From Otis tarda (Eukaryota; Chordata; Aves; Otidiformes; Otididae), in contig CM048552.1 in NCBI GenBank assembly GCA_026413225.1, positions 137,219,053 to 137,283,052 of the forward strand: DNA of 64,000 nt. The letters are read 5' to 3'. The first letter of the stretch is position 1. The number at the start of each line of letters is the position of its first letter. A model generated the notes under the pieces. It saw nothing but the letters and a program-made list of their open reading frames with translations. It searched no databases and was not told the origin of the DNA. A program made the position numbers and the translations under genes. Of this stretch, positions 37,331 to 51,900 are shown piece after piece.

Positions 37331-39020
37331 GAAACTCTCTGAAACAGTGAGCAACATGCAAGGCAGCACATCAACTGTCCAAGACATCTCTACACTACAC
37401 TGCTTCCTGAGGTGGCACTACAGAGGTGCTAAGGGAGGAGATCCAAGGATGCAAGCACATTTCTACTGATTGAATAACGTGTACTTCTCAAAATTCCAGC
37501 AAACACATAAAAGGGGTACTATTCAGCGTTTACTTGTTCCCAGAAAATGAGCGTTGACAGAAGCAAAGGACAGGATGGCATCGCTGTTGCCATAATACAA
37601 ATCCAGAATACTTAAAAGGATAACACACAATTTATTGACAACTGAGCCAAAACAATTTCACAATGCAACATTTTATGCGATCCAAGAACAGTATAAAAGT
37701 AAATAAAAATACTTAAAGAGCTCTTGTATATGAACTCTAATTACTTTTAAAAGGAAAACAAATTACACAAATGCCATTTTCAATAGCAGCTTGTCTAACA
37801 CATGGTTTAATTTAACAGGTATTAAAGATATTGTAAGCATGGACAAGTTCTTCTGGCAACTTCTAACACCCATCAAAATTTAATGTTGAGAAGAGGGGGA
37901 AAAAAAAAACCACACCAAAAAAAAAAAAAAACAAACCACTGTCTTCAGAGATCCAAGCTTAATTTTACTTGTGTCTTGCTTCCTTCAAAAGTAGCCATGA
38001 AAATGAACTCACCTGGTTGTCAGTGAACAGCTCATCCTCACGTATTTTGTACAATTAAGCCCAGCACATTCTTCCATTATTTTGAACCTACACCACTTTG
38101 ATCTCCAATTTCCAAAACAAGAGCACTACAAAAGCATTCTCAAGCGAACCATCCAGATCAGATACACGTTTCCCCATACACACGTGTATTAACAGTAGAA
38201 ATTACTCTGTTCCCTTTACATTGCTGGTAATCACAAGCTTTTATAAGTGTAAATTTTTACTGCACAAAATACATAGCTATCCAAACAACACCACCACCAC
38301 CACCACTTCTTCTTTCTTAGTATCTTCTTCGTCCTTCTTTCCTGGAAGAACACAAATTACTTTTCACAGCACTGGGAGCAACCCCAGCCCTGCAGAGCCG
38401 AGGGCAGCCAGTTCCAACGCAAGGACAGGCAGCTCCAGCAGTGCCTCTGCGAGCGCAACACCAGCGTCACCATGCTGCCTCACGGCACGTGCTCCTCAAG
38501 CTCATTCCAGTGCACAGGAGTGGGACGCAACTCCCATCTCAGGAGCTGGCACAGGAGCAGCACATGCTGACAGCTCCATGATGCAGTGTCGCAGAGGAGA
38601 AACTGGAGGGTTACTTGACACTCATTTAAAAATACAGTTGTTCCTATCACATGCTGTCAATAGTCACACACATCCTATTAATTTACAAAGTATTCTGATG
38701 ACCCTATGGCTACTGCTTTCTTCAAACAAAACCGCCACAGGCTAAGCTGCCAACCATTCTGTACTGTGGCGGACACTTATTACTTGCCCTCATCAACCAC
38801 CTCTTCAACAAATAAAACGTTTAACTCAAGCTACACAGCTAAAAGACACTGCTTAACACTTGCAGGAAATGAGAAACATCTACATTTTTTGTATTGTGCT
38901 TGGCAACCACAATTGTAATATGAATATGAAGATCAATAAAACCCAACAATTTTTAATGCTCCTCAAAAAATATTATACCTTCTGCCATTAATAGTAAGGT
39001 AGAAAGGTGGTGGGGAAGGA

Positions 39021-39156
<136 letters not shown>

Positions 39157-42100
39157 GCAAGATTTTGGAAGACTGAAGAAAAACTTAAAGGCTCTTTGCT
39201 GTTTCTATCAAGTATTTGAAAAGAGTAATCTAATTGTCTACTTTGAAGATCCAACTTATCTTTCCAAGTAGGTATTGTGATTGGATTATACTAGAAATCT
39301 TCCTGAAATCACAGTTTTGTTTCAGAGATCTTTGCTTAAGGTAACTTTATTGTATACAAAAAGCTATGCTACTGCAAATCAACAGGTAAGAGAGTTATGA
39401 ATCCATTTAACTAACACTGGTGACACATCATATGATGATACACATTTTATGTATGTTTTACAACCCTACAAGAAATAACTAGTGCCTACAACTTGCACAA
39501 AAAGAACATTAACTGATCTCTGTAAAGAAAGCAATATTGCAGTAAAGGTAACGTAAATTTATGTAGTAAATTAATTACTCCACACAAAAACTTCTGCTGG
39601 AAACATCCTGTGTAGACAAACTCCAGACCCAAAGCAGCTCTGCCCTGGCTCCCACGCGTACAGCTTCCAGGTACTTCAGCATGGCACGGAGCTCCCTCTG
39701 ATATAACCTAGCTTACATAGGGCTTGTTAGCTCAGGTTCGGTGATGAACTAACCACAGCCACCTGGCTCCCACCCAGCTCAAAGCACAAGCCGAATTTGC
39801 AACACAGCATTTAGACACAACTGAGAGTGTCTCATAGTGAAATTGCTTACTCACCTTATTCACCTCACTTACTTCATCTAGTGGAATAAACTACTCACCC
39901 ATGTGGGTACGCAAAAGTCATTCACATGGAAGACCGAAGGCACTGTGTATTCACACCCAAGTTTACTGAACTTCAGCTCTTCCAGATAGAAAAATATATG
40001 CTTAATGAAGGTCAAAACCAAAGTGAACAATCTCTGCTGACTGCAAAACCAACGGCACCCACTACCCTTGACAGTATTTCACACAATATATCTCTGATCC
40101 TTATGAACAAAAAATGCCTGCTAACAGCTCCAGGAGGTACATTACTAGCAGGTATCTCACCAAGAAACCTTCTGCAGGACTCTGGATGTCTAGTCATGAT
40201 AGCACTGTTTGTTCACGCACACAGGAAACCAAACCCAAAAGCCAGGCAGCGTAGTACAGGCAACACAGCCTAACAACTATGCTGGAAACGTAAATCTGTC
40301 TAATGCTTTGTTTCATCTGTGGGGGAATGGTGCATCCAACGCACACACACCACAGAACAATTATACTCCAAGCCTGTACCATAAAATCTTGCACACTAAT
40401 CTCAAAATGTATTTCTACTACTTACTAGGTAAAAACATCACTTAGTTTTTTAGGAATTGGCTTATGTTTCAATGAACTGGCTATAAAAGCTAGCAGAAAA
40501 CAGGGGCATTAAAAAAAAAAAAAAAAAAAAGAAAAATCAAGGGCTTGCAGTCCCATCTATAAATATATAGATATGTAATTTTATTAATAATTATACTAAT
40601 TAATAGACCTACATCAATTTGATTTTTATTCCCTGGACGAGTTTTATATCTTAGGGAATCCGCCTAGATAATTCAAATATCTATGAAAGTTTATTAAAGT
40701 AGGAGGCCAAGTAGAAAGTGAGAAGCCCACGTTTACACCTGATCAGGTAACAGAAAATCTGCTCAGGAGCAAGCAGATGCAAATACCCCAAATGCAAAGC
40801 AAAAACGTCCAGCAGAACTTTCACCTTCCTAGACACCAAAATCCATCAGCCGTAAGACACAAACCCACAGGAAATCAGACTTCATTAGTTCCGGTACTCA
40901 CGGAAATACCTAATTTCTATAAATGGTAACATTTTCCACATAACGTACTCTGAGCTTCTTTAGCACATCAAGCTCCGTACCCTGCAAGGCATCTCCCTGC
41001 CCTACCCTAGACATTCACGTGCAAGTTACCCAAATATTTTGCCTTCCAAATGTTATTTTCTTTAAAAATACATTAAATATTTCCTTTAAAAATCCACAGC
41101 TAGTCCTATTTCTGTGACTATTTGCTGGGTGGAACAAAGTTAGATGCTAAGCTGGAAATACCGTAACAGCTGAGTATTTTAACTGGCAACACCCTTGTAA
41201 TGACATGCCTGTGTGTCATATCAGCTATAGGCTCCACAACCTTACAAATCTGACATCTCCCAGCTTGAAAAATTAATTTAGCAGGCTTATCAGAACTTCA
41301 CATGCACATGTTCACAGACATTCTTGCATTAAAAATACCCAAGAGCACTGTATAAAGTGTACATTCAGGAGTTTGACGCTTGTCAGTAACTATCTCAGCA
41401 GCCAAGCTCAGGCAGGTCAATACGCCGTCTCTCCAAAACTGGATAAAACTTTTGTGCCACGCCATAATACAATCTATGTTACAGCAATTTTTCTGTAAAA
41501 TAAAAACCCAAAGTGGAGGTCATAAAATTTCAGTGTTAAAACTGATCTATCTCTTTCCAGATAAAAATCAACAGCCTTCTTACCTGTACTGTTCCATCAA
41601 TACAGGTGTGCATTATTTGCATAGATTAGCAGAGCTATGCAAGGAACTTGTCCTAAATAAACATAAGTTGTATAATAATGATGCTGCAATTTCTTGTGCA
41701 TCTAACACTGCTGGCTTTTTTTCCCCCAAATTTGCAAGCAAACATATGGCAATACATACAAAGACTATGCTGCTTTTCCCTTACCACATACAGCATATGT
41801 ATTAAGAAAAGGCAGGTTCATTCCCAATTTCAGTATTTGCTGATAGGTTGTTGCCACATTTTATAACTTGAACTTTGCTGAGGTTTATTTTGTTGCATTT
41901 TGTAAATCTAAGGGAGGGGGGGGGGAACTGAAGTAACACTGGATTTAGTAATCCAGTAGATATCAAAGTCTTGATTAAAAATATTTCTCCTGATTAAAAG
42001 CGACCCACCCATGAGAATCAAAGAGCTAGAAATTTGGAGATGTGCCAGTTCATACAATAACTATGTTTATTTGTCTTAATAAATATTTAAGAAACACGAC

Positions 42101-42823
42101 TTGTGGTATTTGATATAACTGAGCCCGTGGTTAAAAGGCCTCTCTCCATGACATAAGCAAATACAGTCTATCCTCTGTATTTGTCCGACTTCTCTTCGAC
42201 ATTCAAAGCTAATCTAGTTTTAGGTCAGGAAAAAGACTGCGGTCTATCATTTTAAACAAACCATTGTAGTAAAATGTGAACAGGAAATTCCTAACTACAC
42301 TGTTCAAAGAACAATGATTAGAAAAACAACGCTAGCTCACAAAGTACAAGAAGCCTACGACAGTTTCGGTGGAAAATTTAAAAAAAAAAAAAAATCAAAA
42401 TAAAAATCAAAGACACACATACAGTCACCTTACTCATTTTTTCTTTCCCCCCACCACTCCCCACCGGGGCCAGGGGTCCTTCAGACCTTGCCAAGGGAGA
42501 AACCTTTGGATCTGAAGGGAGAAGAGTGCAGTATATACAGCTCTGTCTGATACCTTGGAAATATCCGGCCTGCGGGAGTTAGAGCAGGCATGCCATTCAT
42601 TCCACAACATATAAATGCCCTCTTTAGAGCCTCATCTAAGCAGCAGTTTCATTTGGATTTTGAGGCACAGGTCTGCCTTGTTTTTCAATAAGCTGCAAGC
42701 TATTTTTACCATTTAAAAAAAAATAATAAAATAACCAACATTTTAAAAGTATGCCTGCTAGCATACAGAGAGTATATAAAATGGGTAAAATGTGAACTTG
42801 AGGAAAATCTCCTGCACTAGCAA

Positions 42824-42950
42824 AAAAAAAAAAACAAAAAAAAAACCAAAAAAAACCACCACAAAAAGACAACACACACACAAAAACCTTACAAAAAACA
42901 AACCAACAAAAAACAAACCCCCAAAACCTAAACACCCAAAACCCATGTAT
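42824..42950. repeat. Long A/C-rich compound tract
   Basis: About 125 bp almost free of G and T on the plus strand: A12, then A10, then CCAAAAAAAACCACCAC, ACACAC and AAACAAACC-type units. On the sense strand of WWC3 it is T/G-rich. The ORFs across it are low-complexity Phe/Gly/Val/Cys artefacts. Confidence 0.93.
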
Positions 42951-45900
42951 TTTAGATTCTACTAGCACAGTATCTTAAAATATGTGAGATAATTCTTTAA
43001 TTAAAGTGCTCTGACAACTATTTGGAATTTATTCTCATAGAAGTCTGAACATCTGACCACCTTCGCTAATGGGGAGAAAAAAACCAATGTATTCCTAATT
43101 TGATACAGAAATCACAGTAAAGGAGAGCTATTTCAGTTTTAACCCGATGTAATAACATTATGTTAAGAGCCTATTAACCTGTATAACACCTCAGGAATTA
43201 TTTTTTTTTTTTTCTTTACAGCAGGCATCTCCTAAAAATATCTGGATACAGGTATTTGTACTAAAACCTTCATCAACTTCGAAAAATAAGCTTCAGAGTA
43301 CATACACAAAAGGCCAAAGTCAGAAAAATGAACATATGATCTCAAAAGACTTGCATTTTAAAGAACACCATTCACAGACTGGAGGGCGGGGACAACATTA
43401 CCACAGTCAAGACACTATCCATAGTTTTGGAGTGTTCCTATCAGAACAAGAGTTACTCTGGACACAGGGTAATTTTTTTTTTTTAAGAGGACAGAAAAGC
43501 CTTTTATAAATGTTCTACAGATTCTAAATGTAAAGAAAAGAAGCTTGCAGTTGTGATTAAGGTAAAAAAAATAATTAATTTTCTTCATCAACTGACTTCA
43601 GAAAGAATAAAAAAAATATCTAAAGAACACTGTGGGCAAACGTTCATATGTGCAAAACTTCAAAAACCCCAGATGTTCACATACCATACATAACTACACA
43701 AAGGAGATCCTCCAGCAATTTATTATGGTAAGTGTTAACGATAAAATGATGCAGCTGTATTTTAAAAAAAAAAAAAAAAAACACAAACTTTTAAAAATTC
43801 TGAACTCTTTACAAGTAAGGCATAAGAAGAAAAAACACTATCAATATCCTCTTTCAGATACTATTTCCAAAATAATCTGGTAATGCTCAAAAAGTTCATG
43901 TAAGTCAGAAATCAGCAGAAAAGACAATCTTTAACTCAAAGATCCAGATCGAGTCCTGGTCAACAATAATGAAAGCTTATTACCACCTTAGGGTTGCTTG
44001 GCAGACATTGTGAAACAGGATGGAGGGTGCAGTTTGCTCCTAGCAGGCAGATGTCCAGAGAAGATGATCAGCTACATCATTCTGTTACCAAACAGAAGCC
44101 CTGAACAGGCACGGACAGATCTACAAGATTACTCCCAGAAGAAATACACTTAACACGATATTACAGCATACAGTGGTACAAGAGAGTTCACTCTGTACCT
44201 GTAACAAGCTCTACATACAAGGCACTTAATATTTCAACGGAAGGGAGTTTACAAAAGTTTACAGGAATGGACTATTTTCCATAACAACTGGAGCTTTATC
44301 TAGTCTGTCGGATTTCAGGACATTTTGACTAATTTTACAAATGTTTGTTTGACATATATATCTCTTTCTCCATACGAACCATCTGGTGTGCTGCCTTTTA
44401 ATAAGAAAGACAGACATCCTATAGCCTGGCTTAGCAGGAAAACAGGTTTACATCTAAGCTCAACGAAACATGCAGGTTTTTTTTAGATGCCCCTCTGGGA
44501 AAAAGACTTTTTTTTTCCCCTAAGCACATTACATACTCCTAGAAGATAAAAAGTTGAGACATCAAAATTTGTGCCAAAATTCCTGCAGGTTGCTTCTGAA
44601 AACACGTTAAAAATGAAAATAATTGATAATTCCCTAAAATGCCCTTGAACCCCTAAGAACAGATACAGTACAAAGAATTAGGAAGTTCTGAGTGTCATTC
44701 ACAGCCAACGACAGGAAACACTACTATGCTTTTTCTTTTTAACACAAAATAAAACTGATTGTGGCTTAGCAGATCTTCCACAGATCACTTCCCACAAACA
44801 TTTCTCAACTCCAACTTCCCAGATTGTAAAGTCAGAATACTGTTTACCAACAGAAGCACTGAGGCTACAGCTGTAAGAAATCTTATAGATGGTAAGCTGC
44901 CCGAAACTTCAGATGATTAAATGACATTGCAGAAAACATTCACATACTCCTTCCTACATATTGTGTTTGGATACCTGCTCATGGACTAAAAGGGCTTTTT
45001 GCTTTAAAAGCCTTCTCTCATGCTTACCTGAAGAAATTTGTGACACTTCTTCAAAAGTTCATATAAGTGCATAAAGAAAACTACTAAAAGAGGCAACCAG
45101 GAATTTGCAAAGCAGCTTATTTTACAGCAAGAAAATAATGCCCAGGACTGGAAATACAGTATCTTCATAATACCATCAATCAATTAGAATCCAAGAGTCA
45201 GCTTGATCCTAAACATCTTGACATTTTACTTCAAAAACAGGCTAAAGGGAAAGATTTTTTTAAAAGCAAAATCCAAAGGGTTTATTTCACAATTTATTGG
45301 GAAAATAATGTAGTTATACTGTATTGAAAAAAAAAAAAAAAAAAAAAACCAACAAATCCAACCCACACAAACAAAAAAAAATCCCAACTTATCACCTTCA
45401 CACAGCTTAAGACAAGTACATAGGGTTCAACAGTTAATTTTTTCCGTCACATCATCATCTTCCTGAATAGAAGGCATTTAACCTGCACGCTTCAAGAACA
45501 GTAATCACACTCCAAATTCAAAGGGACTTAGCTGAAACTAACCGTTCATTAATATCAAAGAAAACACTTCTTATATTCAGTGCATTACATGGTGTTATAA
45601 GAAATCAAGAAATTTAGCTGAATAAGTACACAAGACTCTCAAAGCACAGAGAACTATTAAATACAAACAACACAAAAGGAAGAATCAGGCCAAGTCCTAG
45701 GATCTCTGGTTCTGTCTCTGTGCATGCTCCCTTTGACTAAGGCAAAAGGCTCAAGAAATGTTATTTCTTGGACTCTTATGTAAGTATGTTGCAGTTTCTT
45801 TTGATCAACATAGGTAACTGGAGACTTGCTTCTTTCTGAGATCCTGGCTATAAACAAGTACATTAAAATACTGCACCATGTGTGCATTAAGCTGCAGTTT

Positions 45901-48900
45901 TCAGGGTTGAAAACGGAGTGAAATCAAAAAAGTTGTTACAACAGTTCTTCCTCTTGATGACATGAGATTTACTCCCAAAGTTCCACTAGAGCCAACACAA
46001 ATTTATGGCTAACCAGTCCAGATACAAAAGAAAGCTGACCCAAAAATACCCAACCATTTTTAATTGAAATGCTTTTGCTTTCCTTTTGAGGAAAATAATT
46101 TTTAAAAACCTCAGAGAAACATGGATATCTAGTCAAAAGCATGGTTTTTGCCACACACACGAGACAGAAGCATCAAAATCAAACAGCGATTAAGAAGCGG
46201 GCTACAGTGGATTATCAAAGTATTTCTAAAAGAAGAATTCACTGTCTGAAAAATTATCAAATGAAGAAATTGGAAGCACACATGTCTAGGTGTACTTAGG
46301 GAAGGGCTGCATTTGATTACTCAGAGGAATCTTGAGACATGTGAGAAATCAGACCACCATTTCAAAGGACAGCATTTTTAACCATTTGTTCTGCAAGCTG
46401 GTAATAGTAAACATTTTTCTAAACAAATAGTTCTATAATTTAATTGGCCCAACTGAGCAGCTACATTAAACACAGAAGTGGAATTCAATTGCTCTTGCGG
46501 AGTCTTGAGCACATGGTGCCTATTTATCACAAATCTCAGTACACCCATAACCACAAGAGCACCACTATGTTTTTCCTTGAATAAACTATGAGCTGGCAGA
46601 AAAGCAAAGATAAGACAACTCAAACCAACGCGAAGTAGTGTACACTATTTTTTTTTAAATATTATCAGTCACTATCAGCACAGGAATACGCAATATGAAT
46701 ATACATGTTCTTTACTTGAATTTTGACAAATTATCTATTGAATTTCCAGCCTTTACATGCATTTCCATTTTTTTTAATTATATAAAGGAGAGGTCAGTTG
46801 CACTTTCCTAGCTCCAGATTACGCTTTCCCTAGCTCACAACCTGATGATTATCATTAATTTGTGTTAGTCATCAATTATAGTGTTAGAGACTATTTAGAT
46901 ACAACTAAAATTGATCTATGATCCAGCAGTCATGATGGTCATTAAATCAATTTTTCTTGGGTTAACTTATTCTTAAGTTTAGGGTTCAGAGATTTTTACC
47001 TGCGTGCCATATCACATCTTTCATACCATCTTAATCTTATCCAAATAATGCAATCCGGGAGAAGCAGAAGACACAGAAGTGTTTAAACAGTAATTTCCAA
47101 ACACATGCAATACTTTCTTCATCTACTACTTATCCCTACATTGAAAAAAAAAAACAAAAAAAACCACCCCACAGTGGTAGTTTACTTTTTATTCTGAAAT
47201 TCTCTTTTTCTTTTAAGTATGCGTGGAATTGCTGTTCAAGTAATGTAACTTCAGACTGTATGCTCCTTTGAGAAGTGTGACACAAATTGTTTGTGCTATA
47301 GAATCAGACAATTATGTAGTACTTCAGCTGCCTTCCCAAACACAGATAAACCACTTTAATAATGCGTTGTGTATTAAGGTTTTTTTTAAGTTTTATTTTT
47401 AGCTGTTTAAACTGTAATGCAAGATTAAATAAATCAATTTTGAAATATTATGCATTTTCAGCTTTAACACCAAACTTTACATTTTGCCATAAAGAATCCT
47501 AATCACTGTGTGTGCGAAAAGAGCTTCAGCCTAAGTACAATATAAATCAAAATAGTTTCAACAAGATTCTCTGCAGATATTTCATCTTGAAAATAACTTT
47601 TTCAGAAAGCTATGAAAGATAGCCTTTGATTCTCCATTGCTGGTTCAAGGGTGTTGATATCACCGTACTTTATTTTTGTCCCATTGCCAATTAAATATAC
47701 TGAAATAGAAAAGTCTTTGAAGACAAAAATTAAAAAAAAAAAAAAAAATTAGTTGCTTCAGTTTTTGGTATTTACTAATTCAGCCCCTGATGGCAATCAG
47801 CTCCTTCAGCCAAAAGAGCTAACAGTACAGCACAGAATCTCCTCCATCTTGCAAACCACAGGCAGACCACCAAGCTCATCGATGCGAGAGCTTTTCCTAC
47901 TCTAGCAGACACCCACAAAAAGGCAAGCAAAGAAACAAACTGAAAATACTCCAGCTTATTTGATCATGCAACACATATATAGAGCACGCCTCGCTAGGAG
48001 GCAAGCTGTAGTAAATGGCTGACTCAAACGATTCAATGGGCCATTAAAAGTGAAAAATCATGTCTCACCATGCTTTTAGCACACCCTAATTGTACCAAGT
48101 CCAAATTCATTTTCTTATCTGGAGCAGAATCAAGAAACGATCAAGACCCTTGTAGCATGGCAGAACAAAGCCTACATCCTTGTTCCCTCGCCATTAATGA
48201 CTAGTTAAGAACCAAGGGATTTATCTCCATGAAACAGGCTTGGGATTGGTAGCAAGGCAGAAATACAACATCAAAGTCCCTGCTCCTTTCTATAAGCAGG
48301 CAAAAATTCTGTTCATCTAATTCAAATATTACAACATCCTCCTCTACAACCTGGAAATTTCAACCTTGACCCATTCGGGTCCCTTAAAAAATTCCACTGT
48401 CATACTGTCACAATCTTTTGATGAGTTACAGCACCAAACACTGGTGACAAAGCCATCTTCCAAGTCCCCCCAACCCTGCTCTGTGGTTTTTGTTATTACC
48501 TAGACATGCCTTTTCACACTCCACCCTTGCCTAGTTACACCCTATGCTTCTACATCCAACCTGAGATCCTCCTTGGAGGCGCTCCACTGTCAAGATCCTC
48601 CCCATATCTAGCTGATCTTACACGCAGTTCCCTCTCACACACACCTCCGAGGTACTGCACTGCTAATATCCTTCCCAGCACACTAGTCTGGTCCCAGATC
48701 CAGTTCTCTCATGCACCAGCTTCGTTCCCTGTCAGTGATGGAAACGCTGACCACTGACTTCACCAAATCTTTCATGAATGTTTCCAAGCTGCTGCTGATA
48801 CCCCAAACTCAGTCCCCAACTCAGTTCTGCTATTTGTAAGCCCTCTTACTTGTTAATAGCCACTTCAATACCGCTACTCAACTGAAAAACTGAATCTGAC

Positions 48901-51900
48901 ATCTATTTAATTGACCTCTGTTAGCTTTTATACGTCCATCTTATATCTGAAAAGTGAATCCTTCCTTTTAAACATAACTTGAAGCTTGTTTAGCAACATG
49001 TTTTTATACTATGGGTGTAGTTTAAAAATCAGTAGTCAAGACTGTCATTCACCAACAGGATTTACGCAAAGAAGGTTTTAAACTGACTCATCACTTTTGC
49101 CTTAGCCAATTCCTTATTGAATTAAACTTAATTGACATAAGCCACTTAAATACCCATCTGCTCTGAAGGTTAAGTCAGCTTAGGGAACCAAACCAGCTGA
49201 AAACTACCCTCCCCAAAAAGAGACAAATGAAACACTGCATGGGTTTTTTGGTTCTTGTTTTTTGGGGTTTTTTTTTTTGTTAATTTGTCTTACTGTAAAG
49301 TTGGATAAGCACCAGTACCAGTGCAAGAGAGGGGAGAGACCATGTGGCTGGCAGGGAGGACGCTGCTGCTCCTGGCAGCAGCTAACCAGTAGCTCAAGGG
49401 TGCCGTATTGCAAAACCTTGCTGAGCATGCACGCTGCTCTGCCACGGCAGGCACAGAGGTAGGAAAAATACCTGGAGCATGTTTTCTTTAGCTAGTTTCT
49501 TTCGACTAGAAACGAGTTGAAGATTACTTAAAAGCTACGATACTGGCTGGCTTTACTGGGGAATGTGAACCGTCACATCTGCAGCAGATAAGATATTCAG
49601 GAAGTTCTATTTTTAACTGTAGGCAGAAAAAGTACTAGTTTTACTTTGGTTCACCAAAATATCAACTAAATACTTGTGTTTGGGCTCACATACAACTTTA
49701 CAAAGCTATATCTTCCGGTAAACAATACAAAATTATAAAACATTACATTTAACAGGCACCTCTGGGAAGCTTGTTAACAGGACTCGGCTATAGATAAGTC
49801 TCTAATTTTTTTTTATTGCCTACAAGTCATTTGTTCTTATGTTTGCACAGTGCTGTCACTATATTTACATTCACTAAAACCACTAAGTTGTTATCTCTCA
49901 AACTAAACTTATCACTAGAATTCAAGCCTAAATAGGAATTTTTTCTCCAGATAACAGAACTTAACCCAGCCCTAGCCTTGTGACATTTCAAATCTTGCAT
50001 TCTCACATGTGCAGATCATAGATCCTGAAAAGCAGACACTTCCCCCCACCACCCTTTAGAAGATACGTTAAAGCAAATGTCCAGTTTTCTTTTAACAATG
50101 CTTGGTGCTGTTTAATGGCAATAAATACAACCCTTATGCCTATACTGACTCAGATACACATTGATTTATACATACAAGAAATAGGAAAGTACCTTCTCCA
50201 ACGGTTTTGAGCACTGACAGCATCCAACAGATCACAGTTTCTCAGTTGGTAAGACACAAATCATATTGAGGCAGCCAGTACCATCTCACAGAATCTTTCA
50301 AGAAAAAGCCCTTCTAACATCTGCTACCACATTGCTGTAACACACTGAAGTCACAAGTGCTAATTTAGTCCTTTCTAGCATGCACATAAATACAATAAGG
50401 CAGGTGTCTGCATTCCTTATCTAATTGCTGAAAATACATCCATTTAAAGGTAAAAACTACACACACACAAAAAAAAAAACCCAAACATTCACTTTTAACA
50501 AAATGTTAAGAAGCTTAACAGCATTTTTTTGTTAATGAGGTTACTGTGGCTCAGCAGCTGTTTTGATGTTTTAGCACACATGCATTAGGTCTTGCAGTTT
50601 TATGCTACCTAAGCCACATTTTCAAAGTATATGTATTTTAACCAGTAAAAATTAAATAATTCACTCTTATTGTACTATAGGAAAAATCTTTCACCTTTAG
50701 GAAGAAACAGTGGATGCCTCCCCTCTCTACTTTCTGAGACACTGAAAAAGTACTAAAAACATTTACAATCCTCAATGACTGGAGATGGAGCACTCATTTT
50801 TAACAACGTTGAACTAGAAGAAAAAGTGAATGGCCACTTCATACAGGCATTGCTTTTCCCAAACCATATAAATCTGACAAGAAATCAAAAGCTACTTTTT
50901 TTAAACATTTAAATCTGACAGCTGAGATCAAGTGGGAAAAAAAAAAGAAAGCCAATAATTTAAAATTATTTACCATGAATCATCTGATTACCATTTACTT
51001 GTTATCAGTATATATAAATCAAATTAAAGACTCAGCTCAAAAAACATGCCTAATACCAACTAACATTAATTCTAGGATGCTTGCACCTACATTCATTTTT
51101 AATCACAAACATTTTCATGGAATTCATCCACAATATAAAGTTAAATATCTGCCTGCTTGAAGTCCTTACAAGCCAGGATGAAATAAAATATGAATGTATC
51201 TCTCTCCTGAAAGGCAGGAAAGTAGATCTATTGTGGTGTGAAACTTTCAAAACAAGCATGCCTTTAAAAATATTACTGAATTATTTGGAACAAGAACTGA
51301 AGTACAAATACACATAGATCGACCAGGGAGGCTTAGGGCACCGCAGCTCTTCCTCAACACCATGTGCTGCAGCATGTATTCCCAGCCACAGGCCAGGAGA
51401 GCAGTCACACAGCTGCATAGCTTTCCCATCCACACTGTGGCTGCATCCAGGCTTGACGTTTGCACAGAAAATTCAAAACATCTGGATCTCAAGTCCTACT
51501 TTATATGCAAAGTTTTTAATACAAATTCTATCAAGTCCACTGTATTTACTGCTAACTTGAGGTAATCAAATGATGCAACTGCAGTGGTCCAGATGCCTCA
51601 AGGGGATAAATCGTATGTCTTCATTGCTGTGTTAAGAGAAACAATCAGACAGAGAAGCGCTCCACTTTCTAATGAAAGGATGGGTGCTCTGTCAATCCTT
51701 ATGAAATATATTTAGCTATATATATTATATATAGGTCAAATTATATATCATGCAATGGAGGTAGTAAAAATAGATGGTCATAGACAATGTGACCTCAAGC
51801 AATGGCTAACCTAAACCAGGGGAAAAAAACCTGAATTCCGTAATTTCATCTAGAGAGCTAAAGAAGTGGAAAAACAACTCTGACATTTTAATATATCTTA

